Of a stretch of DNA of 64,000 bases, positions 8,707 through 17,747 are shown one piece after another (position 1 is the stretch's first letter; each line of letters starts with the position of its first letter). The stretch lies in assembly GCF_000275725.1 (NCBI RefSeq), contig NZ_AJTS01000029.1, positions 1-64,000 on the forward strand, in the 5' to 3' direction. Source of the stretch: Vreelandella stevensii S18214. GTDB taxonomy: Bacteria > Pseudomonadota > Gammaproteobacteria > Pseudomonadales > Halomonadaceae. The position numbers were made by a program, and so were the translations under genes. The notes under the pieces were generated by a model. That model worked only from the letters and a program-made list of their open reading frames with translations, did not search any database and was not told where the DNA came from.

Positions 8707-9111
8707 ATGATCGTGATCTATCACAACCCTGCGTGTGGCACGTCGCGTAATACGCTGGCCATGATCGAAGCATCGGGAGAAATACCGCAGGTGATCCACT
8801 ACCTGGAAACACCGCCCAGCCGAGAGCGGCTGTTGGCACTGCTGGCCATGATGCAGCTGCCCCCCAGGGCGCTCTTGCGCCAGAAAGGGACGCCTTATGA
8901 TGAACTGCAGCTCGACGACCCGACGTTGAGCGATGACCAGCTCATCGACGCCATGATGGCTCACCCGCTGCTCATCAACCGGCCCATCGTCAGTACGCCC
9001 AAGGGCACGCGATTATGCCGCCCATCTGAGCAGGTATTGGCGCTCCTGGACCACCCTGTTGCACAATTTACCAAGGAAGACGGAGAGACCGTCTACTATC
9101 CCCCCACCTAA
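8707..9111 (+). CDS. arsC: ArsC, glutaredoxin-dependent arsenate reductase
   Basis: Cytoplasmic reduction of arsenate to arsenite (134 aa). The catalytic Cys10 is in HNPACGTSRNTL, and the arsenate-binding arginines are in INRPIVSTPKGTRLCRP, as in the plasmid R773-type ArsC fold related to Spx/YffB. A GAGGA site is 8 bp upstream and the gap to acr3 is 13 bp. The product feeds Acr3. A monothiol glutaredoxin (grxD) and thioredoxin are encoded elsewhere in the window, but ArsC of this type normally uses a dithiol glutaredoxin, not seen here. Confidence 0.95.
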   Translation: MIVIYHNPACGTSRNTLAMIEASGEIPQVIHYLETPPSRERLLALLAMMQLPPRALLRQKGTPYDELQLDDPTLSDDQLIDAMMAHPLLINRPIVSTPKGTRLCRPSEQVLALLDHPVAQFTKEDGETVYYPPT

Positions 9112-9139
9112 CGGCCCGGCATGGGCAGCCAGGAGCGTC

Positions 9140-9454
9140 ATGCGTCAGGTCATCGAGATGGAGCACCCTGCCGTGGCATTCATCCAGCAGCACGGAGGCG
9201 TGGTGACGGTACGCCGTTCACCACGTCATGGCTGCTGTGGCGGGACGGCACATATCGCCGTGGCAGAGCTGGGCGCGCCAAGCGACACATCGGCCTTCGA
9301 ATATCATCAGTTGCCAGAGGCCGGCCTCTGGATAGAGCCGTCCCTTGCCTGGCAAGGCCTGCGATTACGAGTGGAAGGATGGTGGAAATTCAGGCGGCTG
9401 TTCTTGGATGGCGCCCCGTTAACGCCGGGGAGCCGGGATACTCAGCAGCGCTAG
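9140..9454 (+). CDS. Small CC-motif protein of the ars operon (CC/Se-motif-like)
   Basis: A 104-aa protein with adjacent cysteines Cys32-Cys33 in HGCCGGTA, near the start of a compact alpha/beta-looking domain that ends with a hydrophobic stretch (LRLRVEGWWKFRRLFLDG). The layout recalls a poorly characterised family annotated as CC/Se-motif (seleno)proteins, often found near arsenic genes; that identification is from memory. The ATG at 9140 is preceded by AGGAG at the right spacing. Fourth gene of the arsH operon. Its 3' end overlaps by 36 bp, on the opposite strand, the MFS gene of the converging arsJ operon. Arsenic or metal binding by the vicinal cysteines is an inference. Confidence 0.75.
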   Translation: MRQVIEMEHPAVAFIQQHGGVVTVRRSPRHGCCGGTAHIAVAELGAPSDTSAFEYHQLPEAGLWIEPSLAWQGLRLRVEGWWKFRRLFLDGAPLTPGSRDTQQR

Positions 9455-10570
9455 CGTGGCTGCCAGCATGAGCAGCGACGTCAGCCATAGCGCGGATGCG
9501 CCCCACTGGTCGATCAGCAGCCCAAACAGCAGCGGCGCCAGGGCCTGCAAGGCCCGAGCGGGCATCATGATGAGCCCCTGCCTGCGGCCAAACCCCTGCG
9601 GGCCAAACAGTGCCAGGGGCAGCGTCCCCGAGGCAATCGTCATCATGCCGTTACCCGCGCCATGCAGCAACGCAAACCCGGCGGCCGGCATGCCGAAAAA
9701 CGTCAGCAACCCGGCGCCCACGGGATGCAGCGTGGTAGCGATCCTGCCTGCGAACAAGGGGTGAAAACGGCGCAGCAAAACGAACTCTCCCATGCGCGCC
9801 GCCACTTGTGCAGGCCCCACCAGAGCAGCCGCTGCAATCGCCACCGACAGAGAAACGCCACTCTCCTGCAGCAGCCTGGGAAGATGGGCGGCCATGGCCG
9901 TGGAGACGAACCAGCCCGCCGCGAACACGTACGCCAGCAGCAGCAGGGTAAAACGCGGGCGTTCAGGCGCCTCAGGCGCAGGGCTCGACGCGCTGGAGAG
10001 CGCTCGCTCGGCCTTGGGCAAGCGAGCGTTCAAGGGCATTCCCAACACGACATGGGCAAGCGCCCAGCTGGCGCAGGCAGCACGCCAGCCCCACTCGCTC
10101 TCGATGAAGGCAGTGATGGGCCAGCCAAGAGTACTGGCAAATCCTGCCACCAGGGTCACGCCGGTAATCGATGCCCTGGCGTGACTCCCCAGCAGCCGCC
10201 CCAGCGTAGCAAAGGCCGCATCGTAAAGACCCAGCGCCATGCCCACGCCCATCAGCAACCATGCCAGCACCAGTGTCACCGCCCCTTGCGCCAGCGCCAG
10301 TGCCAACAAGCCCACCGCCATGATGGCGTTCGAGGCCATCAGCACACCGCGCCCGCCCTGGCGATCGATCAGACGCCCGACGCTGGGTCCCAACATGGCG
10401 ACCAGCAGCAACGCTGCCGAGAAGGCGCCAAATACCCAGCGAGTGGACAGCCCCAATTCCAGCGCCATGGGCCCCGCCAGAATGGCGGGCAGATAGTAGC
10501 TGGATGCCCAGGCAAGGGTCTGGGCACTCCCCAGGGTGAGCGTCAGACCAGCGCCAGGCGAGCGAATCAC
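9419..10570 (-). CDS. MFS transporter, third gene of the gapdh-arsJ operon
   Basis: Predicted 12-helix major-facilitator permease (383 aa) with the A-motif-like GRLIDRQGGRGVL between helices 2 and 3. The start is the GTG at 10570, which overlaps the arsJ stop codon as GTGA, so translation is coupled to arsJ; a longer reading frame upstream lies inside arsJ out of frame and is not credible. Substrate unknown; from context an arsenic compound or a GAPDH-derived organic arsenical is possible. It is a distinct family from ArsJ, ArsB and Acr3. Its 3' end overlaps the convergent CC protein gene. Confidence 0.85.
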   Translation of the reverse strand: MIRSPGAGLTLTLGSAQTLAWASSYYLPAILAGPMALELGLSTRWVFGAFSAALLLVAMLGPSVGRLIDRQGGRGVLMASNAIMAVGLLALALAQGAVTLVLAWLLMGVGMALGLYDAAFATLGRLLGSHARASITGVTLVAGFASTLGWPITAFIESEWGWRAACASWALAHVVLGMPLNARLPKAERALSSASSPAPEAPERPRFTLLLLAYVFAAGWFVSTAMAAHLPRLLQESGVSLSVAIAAAALVGPAQVAARMGEFVLLRRFHPLFAGRIATTLHPVGAGLLTFFGMPAAGFALLHGAGNGMMTIASGTLPLALFGPQGFGRRQGLIMMPARALQALAPLLFGLLIDQWGASALWLTSLLMLAATLALLSIPAPRR

Positions 10571-11790
10571 GCCACCTGCCTGGGCAGCGCCAGTGCCATG
10601 AGCGCGCTGGCAGCCACCAGCGCCGCCGCCACCCACAGGCACGCGCTCAAACCATAGGCCATGTAGAGCCACCCCGAGAGCAACGTGCCGACCAGGCGGC
10701 CCATGGCGTTGGCCATGTAGTAGAAGCCTACGTCCATGGACACGCCATCGGCACGGGCATAGTGGACGATCAGATAGCTGTGCCAGCTGGAGTTGACGGC
10801 AAATAGCACGCCGAAGGCCAGCAGCCCCACTACCAGCCACCCCACCTGTGCCAGGGGCAGCAGTGCCAGCAGAATGGCGAGCACGGCAAGCGCGGCGGCC
10901 CAGCCAGCCGTGAGCATCCGAGCGTCTCCACGGAACAGTGCGGTGAGCCTGGGCGCCTGGGTCTGCACGCCGCCGTAACCAATGATCCAGGCGGCCAACA
11001 GCCCACCCACGGTCCAGTGGCTCCAGCCATGTTGATCATAGAGGAAGACCGGCAAGGCCACGACAAACCACACGTCCCGGGAGGCGAACAGGCAGAAGCG
11101 CGCCGCCGAAAGCACATTGATGGCGCGGGACTTGGAGAAAATCTCGGAAAACTTTGGCTTGACCTTCTGTTTGCCGAGGTCAGCCTTCAACCGCCACAGC
11201 GACAGCCCCAGCACGGCACCCAGCATCAGCGCCATGGCCACCACCGCGCCGCGAAAGCCGATCAGCGTCAACAGCACGCCGCCCACAAAAAAGCCCAGCC
11301 CTTTCAGGGCATTTTTGGAGCCGGTCAACATCGCTACCCAGCGGTACAAGGCGCTGTTGGCATTGGCGCTATCAGCCGGCACCAGCACTTTCACCGCGCT
11401 TTTGGCGCTCATCTTGTTCAAGTCTTTGGCAATACCCGACAGCGCCTGGGCCGCCATGACCCAAACGACGGTGAGCATCCCGGCAGGCACCATGAGCATG
11501 GCAAGCGCCACGATCTGCAGCCCCAGCCCCACGTTCATGGTGCGGTTGAGCCCCAACCGCGCGCCCAACCACCCTCCCACCAGATTGGTCACCACCCCAA
11601 ACGCCTCGTAGAACAGAAACAGCATGGCGATTTGCAGCGGCGAGTAACCCAACTGGTGAAAGTACATCACCACCAGCATCCGCAGGGCCCCATCGGTGAT
11701 GGTAAACGCCCAGTAGTTGCCCGTGATCAGCATGTACTGGCGCACTTCGAAAGGCAGTGCGCCGATGCGTGCCCTGAGCGACTCAGCCAC
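10567..11790 (-). CDS. arsJ: ArsJ, organoarsenical (1-arseno-3-phosphoglycerate) efflux permease
   Basis: MFS permease of 407 aa, described in Pseudomonas as exporting 1-arseno-3-phosphoglycerate made by a partner GAPDH, which confers arsenate resistance without reduction. The ArsJ-type segment [20 protein letters not shown] is present about one-third along, with about 11 hydrophobic segments around it. The start is taken as the GTG at 11790: AAGGAG lies 10 bp upstream and it overlaps the gapdh stop by 8 bp. The first ATG, at 11844, would overlap gapdh by 62 bp. Middle gene of a tightly coupled gapdh-arsJ-MFS unit. Confidence 0.92.
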   Translation of the reverse strand: MAESLRARIGALPFEVRQYMLITGNYWAFTITDGALRMLVVMYFHQLGYSPLQIAMLFLFYEAFGVVTNLVGGWLGARLGLNRTMNVGLGLQIVALAMLMVPAGMLTVVWVMAAQALSGIAKDLNKMSAKSAVKVLVPADSANANSALYRWVAMLTGSKNALKGLGFFVGGVLLTLIGFRGAVVAMALMLGAVLGLSLWRLKADLGKQKVKPKFSEIFSKSRAINVLSAARFCLFASRDVWFVVALPVFLYDQHGWSHWTVGGLLAAWIIGYGGVQTQAPRLTALFRGDARMLTAGWAAALAVLAILLALLPLAQVGWLVVGLLAFGVLFAVNSSWHSYLIVHYARADGVSMDVGFYYMANAMGRLVGTLLSGWLYMAYGLSACLWVAAALVAASALMALALPRQVA

Positions 11791-12814
11791 GGCGCGCCTG
11801 CTCCTTGCCCACCTTCCAGGCAAGCTCAGCGGTGCGGTTGGCATACCCCCACTCGTTGTCGTACCAGGCGTAGAGCTTCAGCTGCGTACCATTCACCACC
11901 ATGGTCGAGAGCGCATCGATGACCGAACTGCGCGGGTCGGTGCGATAGTCGATAGACACCAGCGGCCGCTCCTCATAACCCAGAATCCCCTTCAGGGGCC
12001 CCTCTGCGGCCATCTTGAGCGCCTGATTGACCTCCTCGACGGTCACTTCGCGCTCGAGCTCGAATACCATATCGGTCAGCGAGGCATTGGCCAGCGGCAC
12101 GCGAATCGCATGGCCGTTCAGCTTGCCGGTCAGTTCGGGAAAGATGGCGGTGATTGCCTTGGCCGAACCGGTGGTGGTGGGAATCAGGCTCATGCCGCAG
12201 GCGCGCGCCCGGCGCAAATCCTTGTGCGGTGCGTCCAGAATCGTCTGGGTATTGGTAATGTCGTGCACCGTGGTCATGGAACCATGACGAATACCGAACG
12301 TTTCCAGAATGACCTTGACCACGGGGGCCAGACAGTTGGTGGTGCAGCTGGCCGCAGTGACGATGCGGTGCGTAGCGGGGTCGAACAGATGATCGTTGAC
12401 GCCCACCACCACGTTGAGCACGCCCTCCTCCTTGACCGGCGCACTGACCACCACACGCTCGACCCCCTGATCCAGATAGGCCTGCAGCTTCTCCGTGGTT
12501 TTCATCTTGCCGGAGCATTCGATCACCACATCGCACCCGGACCAGTCACCTTCGGCAATCGTCTTGTGGGCGCTGAAGGCGATGGTACGGCCATCGATGG
12601 TGATCGCCTCCGGGGTAGCGTCAATGCCCTGCCCCGGCGCCCACTGGCCATGTACCGAGTCGAACTCCAGCAGGTGAGCAAACGTCGCCGCATCGCCGCC
12701 CGGGTCGTTGATGCGCACCAGGGTTACCTCGTCGGCAGCGGCTCGCGCCCACAGGCTGCGCAGTGCCAGACGACCAATACGGCCAAACCCGTTGATACCA
12801 ATGCGTAGTGACAT
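11783..12814 (-). CDS. gapdh: Arsenate-associated glyceraldehyde-3-phosphate dehydrogenase
   Basis: GAPDH of 343 aa with N-terminal Rossmann motif [10 protein letters not shown] and catalytic Cys157 in [10 protein letters not shown]. Beside arsJ it should act on glyceraldehyde-3-phosphate with arsenate instead of phosphate, giving unstable 1-arseno-3-phosphoglycerate for ArsJ to export; this role is established for the gapdh-arsJ pair and inferred here from linkage. GGAGATTCAGC precedes the ATG. Its promoter region carries operator 12845-12864, identical in arms to the arsH operator. It is not obviously the central glycolytic enzyme, since no glycolytic genes surround it. Confidence 0.92.
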   Translation of the reverse strand: MSLRIGINGFGRIGRLALRSLWARAAADEVTLVRINDPGGDAATFAHLLEFDSVHGQWAPGQGIDATPEAITIDGRTIAFSAHKTIAEGDWSGCDVVIECSGKMKTTEKLQAYLDQGVERVVVSAPVKEEGVLNVVVGVNDHLFDPATHRIVTAASCTTNCLAPVVKVILETFGIRHGSMTTVHDITNTQTILDAPHKDLRRARACGMSLIPTTTGSAKAITAIFPELTGKLNGHAIRVPLANASLTDMVFELEREVTVEEVNQALKMAAEGPLKGILGYEERPLVSIDYRTDPRSSVIDALSTMVVNGTQLKLYAWYDNEWGYANRTAELAWKVGKEQARRG

Positions 12815-12844
12815 GCTGAATCTCCAGAGCCAAGTGAACCGTCA

Positions 12845-12864
12845 ATATATGAAAAATCATATAT
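12845..12864. promoter_or_regulatory. ars operator 2 upstream of gapdh-arsJ
   Basis: ATATATGA-AAAA-TCATATAT, perfect 8-bp arms, 31 bp before the gapdh start codon. Differs from the arsH operator only in one of the four spacer bases. An additional half-site-like ATATATGAAAAA continues to its right. Predicted binding site for an ArsR-type arsenite-responsive repressor. Confidence 0.75.
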
Positions 12865-12872
12865 GAAAAATC

Positions 12873-12920
12873 AAAAAAAACCAGCCATCGAACCCGCAGG
12901 CGGCCACGCCCCCTGCGGGT
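12873..12920 (-). terminator. Probable terminator of the pst operon
   Basis: Stem ACCCGCAGG (12892-12900) with CCTGCGGGT (12912-12920), 23 bp after the pstB stop codon. On the minus strand it is followed, after 11 bases, by eight T residues (complement of 12873-12880). The distance to the T-run is longer than usual, so efficiency is uncertain. Confidence 0.6.
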
Positions 12921-12943
12921 AACCCGTGATCAGTACGGCGTGA

Positions 12944-13780
12944 TCACCCGAAACGCCCCGTGATGTAATCGTGGGTACGCTGGTCTTGCGGGTTGGTGAA
13001 GATCTGGTCGGTGCTGTCCACCTCCACCAGATCCCCCATGTGGAAGAACGCCGTACGGTCAGCCACGCGTGCGGCCTGCTGCATGTTGTGGGTCACCATG
13101 ACGATGGTATAGCTCTCGCTGAGCTCATCGATCAGCTGCTCCACCTTGGCCGTCGCGATGGGGTCGAGGGCCGAGCACGGCTCATCCATCAGGATGATGT
13201 CCGGGCTGACGGCCACAGTGCGGGCAATGCACAGGCGCTGCTGCTGGCCACCCGACAACCCGGTGCCCGGCTGATCCAGTCGATCCTTGACCTCTTCCCA
13301 GAGCCCGGCACGGCGCAGGCTGCTCTCGACGATGTCGTCCAGCTCGGCCTTGCGCTTTGCCAGACCGTGCAGACGCGGGCCATAGGCGATGTTTTCATAA
13401 ATCGACTTGGGAAACGGATTGGGCTTCTGAAACACGATGCCTACCTGGGCACGCAGGAGTACCACATCGCGATCCGGGGCATAGATATCCTTGTCATCCA
13501 AGGTGATCTTGCCCTCGACCCGACAGATGTCGATGGTGTCGTTCATGCGGTTCAAGCAGCGCAGAAAGGTCGACTTACCGCAGCCAGAAGGCCCGATGAA
13601 CGCCAGCACTTCGTTTTCGTACACATCCAGGCTGATACCATTGATCGCCTGACTGGCACCGTAAAAGACCTTGACGTCCTGGGCGCTCATCTTGACCTTG
13701 TCGGTGGCTTTACTGGTGCGGCTCTCGCCAGCGCCTACGCTCACCAATGGGGATGTCTTGGGCTCTGTTGAAGTATTCAC
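12944..13780 (-). CDS. pstB: PstB, phosphate ABC transporter ATPase
   Basis: Cytoplasmic ATPase subunit of the high-affinity phosphate importer (278 aa). Walker [10 protein letters not shown], signature LSGGQQQR, Walker [13 protein letters not shown] and the H-loop VTHNMQQA are all present. The start is a GTG at 13780 directly after the pstA stop codon, with GAGGTGG upstream; about 30 N-terminal residues before [11 protein letters not shown] are variable, and that Met is an alternative start. Last gene of pstSCAB in the window; no phoU follows. Confidence 0.95.
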   Translation of the reverse strand: MNTSTEPKTSPLVSVGAGESRTSKATDKVKMSAQDVKVFYGASQAINGISLDVYENEVLAFIGPSGCGKSTFLRCLNRMNDTIDICRVEGKITLDDKDIYAPDRDVVLLRAQVGIVFQKPNPFPKSIYENIAYGPRLHGLAKRKAELDDIVESSLRRAGLWEEVKDRLDQPGTGLSGGQQQRLCIARTVAVSPDIILMDEPCSALDPIATAKVEQLIDELSESYTIVMVTHNMQQAARVADRTAFFHMGDLVEVDSTDQIFTNPQDQRTHDYITGRFG

Positions 13781-15139
13781 TTACCACCTCGTCTCGAATT
13801 TTTTACGCAGCCAGATTGCCAGTGCGTTCAGGCTCAGCATCAACCCCAGCAGTACAATGATGGCCGCTGACGTACGCGCCTCGAAGAAATTGCGCAGCTC
13901 GTTACCCTGCCATAGATAGATCTGTACCGGTAGCGCAGCCGACTGCTCCAATGGCGTGCTGGGCACGTTGGACACGAACGCATTCATGCCGATGAGCAGC
14001 AGCGGTGCCGTCTCGCCCAGCGCCTGGGCAACGCCCAGAATGGAGCCCGTCAGGATACCCGGCAGTGCCAAGGGCAATACATGGTGGAAGACCGTCTGCA
14101 CTTTCGATGCGCCGATCCCCAACGCCGCCTGGCGAATGGAGGGCGGAATCGAGCGCAGCGATGCCCTGGTAGCGATGATGATGGTCGGCAGGGTCATCAG
14201 CGTCAGCACCAGGCCGCCCACCAGCGGCGCCGACAGCGGCATGCCCAGATAGCCTATGAAGATGGAAGCCCCCAGCAAGCCGAACACGATGGAAGGCACG
14301 GCTGCCAGATTGTTGATATTGATCTCGATGAGATCGGTCAAACGGTTCTTGGGCGCGAACTCTTCCAGGTAGATGGCGCTGGCTACACCAATGGGGACCG
14401 AAAGCGTGATCACGATCAGCATCATGAACAGCGACCCCATGAAGGCCCCTGCCAGGCCCGCCGACGCAGGCGAGCTGCGCGAGTCGGTATTCAGGAACAG
14501 CGACGTACTGAAGGAGTTACGGATGACGTTCTCATCGTAAAGGCGGTCAGCCCATTCCCGGGTCTGGGCACTCAACTGCTGACGCGCATCCGGCAGCGAG
14601 CGGTCGATATTGCCCTTGATCCAGACGTCGACGTTGGCCGCCGCGAGCATTTTCACTTCCACGGTCTGGCCCAGCAAGGAAGGATCCTTGATGAACTTCT
14701 CACGCAGTGCAAAGCGCTCACCCGAGGTCACCAGGGCACGCAGATCACGTAGCTGTTGAGGCTCGACCTCGACCCCCAGCGCCTCTTCCATGGCGCGGTC
14801 GATCAATGACTGCCAGTTGACCAGTCCTGCCTGGGTCAGCCACGCGGAATAACGTTCGTTGAACGCCGACTGGCTTTCACCGCTGGCGCGCACCGGCTTC
14901 TCTTCCAGCTGGATCACTTCGGGGTCGAAGTACACCTCCGGGTAGAGCGTCGCTTGCCAAAATGCCGGCACACCGCGCATCAGAATACTGATGAACAGAA
15001 TGGCGACCAGGGTCAGGCCGGTCACGACGGCGGCCAACCCGGCAAAGCGAAAACGCTTTTCCTGACGATGACGTCTTGCCAGCGAGTTTTCGATCGTGGT
15101 CAGGCGATGCTGACGGCGCTGCTCAATCGTAATAGACAT
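13781..15139 (-). CDS. pstA: PstA, phosphate ABC transporter permease (long form)
   Basis: Inner-membrane permease of 452 aa, about 150 residues longer than E. coli PstA. One helix near residues 33-55 is followed by a roughly 170-residue polar, probably periplasmic insertion before the six-helix transport domain, which carries the permease EAA-like loop (ALGIGASKVQTVFHHVLP). The long form occurs in marine gammaproteobacteria. Five bases separate it from pstC, and pstB starts right at its stop codon. Confidence 0.93.
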   Translation of the reverse strand: MSITIEQRRQHRLTTIENSLARRHRQEKRFRFAGLAAVVTGLTLVAILFISILMRGVPAFWQATLYPEVYFDPEVIQLEEKPVRASGESQSAFNERYSAWLTQAGLVNWQSLIDRAMEEALGVEVEPQQLRDLRALVTSGERFALREKFIKDPSLLGQTVEVKMLAAANVDVWIKGNIDRSLPDARQQLSAQTREWADRLYDENVIRNSFSTSLFLNTDSRSSPASAGLAGAFMGSLFMMLIVITLSVPIGVASAIYLEEFAPKNRLTDLIEININNLAAVPSIVFGLLGASIFIGYLGMPLSAPLVGGLVLTLMTLPTIIIATRASLRSIPPSIRQAALGIGASKVQTVFHHVLPLALPGILTGSILGVAQALGETAPLLLIGMNAFVSNVPSTPLEQSAALPVQIYLWQGNELRNFFEARTSAAIIVLLGLMLSLNALAIWLRKKFETRW

Positions 15140-15145
15140 GGTCGC

Positions 15146-16525
15146 TTACTCGTATTGCTGGCGGTATTTACGCACCACAACCAGTGCGATGACGTTCAGG
15201 CCCAGGGTAATGACGAACAGCGTCAAGCCCAGAGCAAAGGCCACCAGCGACTGTGGGCTGGCAAAGTCCATGTCCCCGGTCAACTGGTTAACGATGGTCA
15301 CGGTGATGGTCGATACCGCCTCGAACGGATTACCGTGCAGTACCGGGTTATTACCGGCCGCCAATACCACGATCATGGTTTCACCGATGGCGCGGCTGGC
15401 CGCCAGCAGAAAGGCACCAACGATACCCGGCAGCGCCGCAGGCAATACCACTTGGCGAATGGTCTCGGACTTGGTTGCCCCCAGCCCCAGCGCACCATCG
15501 CGCAGTGACTTGGGCACCTGAGTAATAATGTCGTCAGAGAGTGACGACACGAACGGAATGATCATGATGCCCATCACCAGGCCCGCGGTGAGCGCGCTGG
15601 TGGCGCGAATATTGATACCGACCATATCGCCCAGGCTGGAAAGAAAAGGCCCAATGACGATCAGGGCAAAGAAGCCGTACACGATGGTCGGGATACCGGC
15701 TAGAATTTCGATGATCGGCTTGGCCACGTTACGCAGCCAGGGGGGCGCGTATTCGGCCATGTAAATCGCCGTCATCAGCCCCACGGGGATCGCCACCAGC
15801 AAGGCAATGATACTCACCATCATGGTGCCCCACAGCAGCGGCAGCAGGCCAAACTCCCCCTGCGCATCGGTGCCCGACGTGCTGAAACGGGGGTTCCAGG
15901 TCGTACCCAGGAAGAACTCTGCCGGGCTGATGAAGCTGAAGAACTTCAGCGCCTCGCCCAGCATCGACAGCACGATACCCACCGTGGTGAAAATCGCGAT
16001 GGCGGAGCAGGAAGCCAGCGCAATGGAGATCACGCGCTCGACATGATTACGCGCCCGCCACTGAGGGGAAATACGCCGCCGGGCAAACACCAGCCCCACC
16101 ACGGCCACCACGGCCATCAGCGCGATCAGCGTGGTGTTCTGGAAGGTCTGCAGGCGCGCCATGTGTGCGGCCGCGGCCAACTCCTCGGCGCTTCCCCCTC
16201 CGGCCACGTTACGCTCGTTGGCCAGCGCGGTGATACGCCGCAACAAGGTGTTCATTTCACGTTCGCTCATGCCTGCCACCAGCTCGGGGGGCAGTTGCTG
16301 AACGACCAGCATATCAATCAACTGTGGTGCCAACAGCGACCACAATATAAATAGGGCAAGCGCTGGCAGCCCACACCACAAGGCCACCAACGCTCCATAA
16401 TAACCGGGGCGCGAATGCATTCTGACATCGTGCTCTGCCGCAACCGCGCGACTGCGTGTTAACCCCAAGTGGTAAGCCAAGGCCATTATCACGAGTAGCG
16501 TGGCTATCAAGGCAATGTTACTCAT
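15146..16525 (-). CDS. pstC: PstC, phosphate ABC transporter permease (long form)
   Basis: Partner permease of PstA (459 aa; E. coli PstC is about 320). Two N-terminal helices flank a polar segment of roughly 70 residues, then a third helix precedes the transport domain with the EAA loop ALGLGATKSETIRQVVLP. The ATG at 16525 is preferred because GGAGAG stands before it; an in-frame ATG lies 15 bp upstream. Separated from pstS by a hairpin at 16557-16586. Confidence 0.93.
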   Translation of the reverse strand: MSNIALIATLLVIMALAYHLGLTRSRAVAAEHDVRMHSRPGYYGALVALWCGLPALALFILWSLLAPQLIDMLVVQQLPPELVAGMSEREMNTLLRRITALANERNVAGGGSAEELAAAAHMARLQTFQNTTLIALMAVVAVVGLVFARRRISPQWRARNHVERVISIALASCSAIAIFTTVGIVLSMLGEALKFFSFISPAEFFLGTTWNPRFSTSGTDAQGEFGLLPLLWGTMMVSIIALLVAIPVGLMTAIYMAEYAPPWLRNVAKPIIEILAGIPTIVYGFFALIVIGPFLSSLGDMVGINIRATSALTAGLVMGIMIIPFVSSLSDDIITQVPKSLRDGALGLGATKSETIRQVVLPAALPGIVGAFLLAASRAIGETMIVVLAAGNNPVLHGNPFEAVSTITVTIVNQLTGDMDFASPQSLVAFALGLTLFVITLGLNVIALVVVRKYRQQYE

Positions 16526-16556
16526 TCTCTCTCCGCCCATGATTTCCTACGTTCAA

Positions 16557-16586
16557 GCGCCAGCACCATTTCCATGATGCTGGCGC
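16557..16586 (-). other. Intercistronic hairpin between pstS and pstC
   Basis: Perfect 9-bp stem GCGCCAGCA (16557-16565) with TGCTGGCGC (16578-16586). No T-run follows on the minus strand, so it is more likely a transcript-stability or processing element, letting pstS mRNA outnumber the permease message, than a full terminator. Confidence 0.6.
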
Positions 16587-16627
16587 AATGCCTACCTGAT
16601 CATCGCTGTGAAGCGATGGTGGCAGTC

Positions 16628-17647
16628 TTACTCTTCAACGCTTACCACGGTACGGGCTTCGAATTGAGCCAGTGCTTCAGCACGCTCTTCTTCGCTCATC
16701 GGGATCAGACCAGCGTCTTCCAGCGGGCTGCCGTAGCCAGAGATCATGTCGTTCAGGAAGAACTCGGTGTACTCGGCCAGGCCCGGGATCACGTCCAGGT
16801 GCTCGCCCTTCACGTAGAAGAACAGCGGACGAGAAACGGGGTATTCGCCAGAACCGATGGTTTCCAGGCTGGGCGTCACGCCATCCACCGTGGCCACTTG
16901 CAGACGGTCACGGTTCTGGTCGTAGAAGCTTAGACCGAAGACACCAACGGCATCTGCCTGGGCATCCAGACGAGCCAGCGTCTCGGTGTAGTCACCGGCG
17001 ATTTCGACGATACGGCCATCGCCACGCAGCGAGTTACAGGCATCGCCTTCTACGTTGGCATCGGTTTCACAGCCAGCGTGGATGACTTTCTCTTCAAATA
17101 CTTCACGGGTACCGTGGTTGGAAGCCGGAATCACCAGCACGATTTCCTGGTCGGGCAGGCTGCTGTCGATTTCGTTCCAGCGGGTGTAGGGGTTGTCGAC
17201 CAGCTGACCATCCTGAGTGACTTGAGCGGCAGCGGCCTTGAACACGTGCTCAGGCGTCAGAGCGAACTCTTCACGGTCGATACGCGATGCAAACACGATG
17301 CCGTCGTAGCCGAACATCACTTCGAGGATGTCGTTGACGCCGTTTTCGTTACAGTTGGCTACTTCGCCACTGCGGATGGCACGAGAAGAGTTGGCGATGT
17401 CGATGGTGTTTTCACCAACGCCCTGACAGAACTGGCGCAGGCCGCCACCGGAGCCACCAGAACCGACGACCGGAGTGTTGAACTGGGAATAAGTGTTACC
17501 GAACTCTTCAGCAACGATGCTGGCAAACGGCAGTACCGTCGAAGAACCAGCGATTTGCACGGTGTCACGGGCAGTAGCAGCCGTCGATACGCCGGTAGCA
17601 AGAGCGGCAGCAACTACAACACCTAGTGTCTTTTTCGTTACTTTCAT
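16628..17647 (-). CDS. pstS: PstS, periplasmic phosphate-binding protein
   Basis: Secreted substrate-binding protein (339 aa) that delivers phosphate to PstCA. The signal peptide covers about residues 1-22 (MKVTKK followed by a hydrophobic core ending ATAR). Phosphate-contact motifs GSSTVLP and SGGSGGG are visible in the mature N-terminal half. The ATG at 17647 has AAGGGGA 8 bp upstream; an earlier in-frame start would precede the signal peptide and is rejected. A Pho box 100 bp upstream implies PhoB control. Confidence 0.95.
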   Translation of the reverse strand: MKVTKKTLGVVVAAALATGVSTAATARDTVQIAGSSTVLPFASIVAEEFGNTYSQFNTPVVGSGGSGGGLRQFCQGVGENTIDIANSSRAIRSGEVANCNENGVNDILEVMFGYDGIVFASRIDREEFALTPEHVFKAAAAQVTQDGQLVDNPYTRWNEIDSSLPDQEIVLVIPASNHGTREVFEEKVIHAGCETDANVEGDACNSLRGDGRIVEIAGDYTETLARLDAQADAVGVFGLSFYDQNRDRLQVATVDGVTPSLETIGSGEYPVSRPLFFYVKGEHLDVIPGLAEYTEFFLNDMISGYGSPLEDAGLIPMSEEERAEALAQFEARTVVSVEE

Positions 17648-17747
17648 CGTCGTGTCCCCTTCTAGTTTCATGCCTGGGCTATTCGATTTGAGCCGTTCGG
17701 CAATGTTGGCGATTGGCCTTTCACACCGAGGAGTTTGCACAGCGACG

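Noticed and set aside
9662-10657. 331-codon frame opposite the MFS gene
   Set aside because: Gln/His/Arg-rich shadow; opposite strand encodes a clear 12-helix permease.
11783-12814. GAPDH as the glycolytic housekeeping enzyme
   Set aside because: Coupled to arsJ and under the ars palindrome; no glycolytic genes nearby.
6750-12950. ars island as a recent mobile insertion
   Set aside because: No transposase, integrase, tRNA target or flanking repeats seen, and base composition looks like the neighbours apart from the AT-rich operators.
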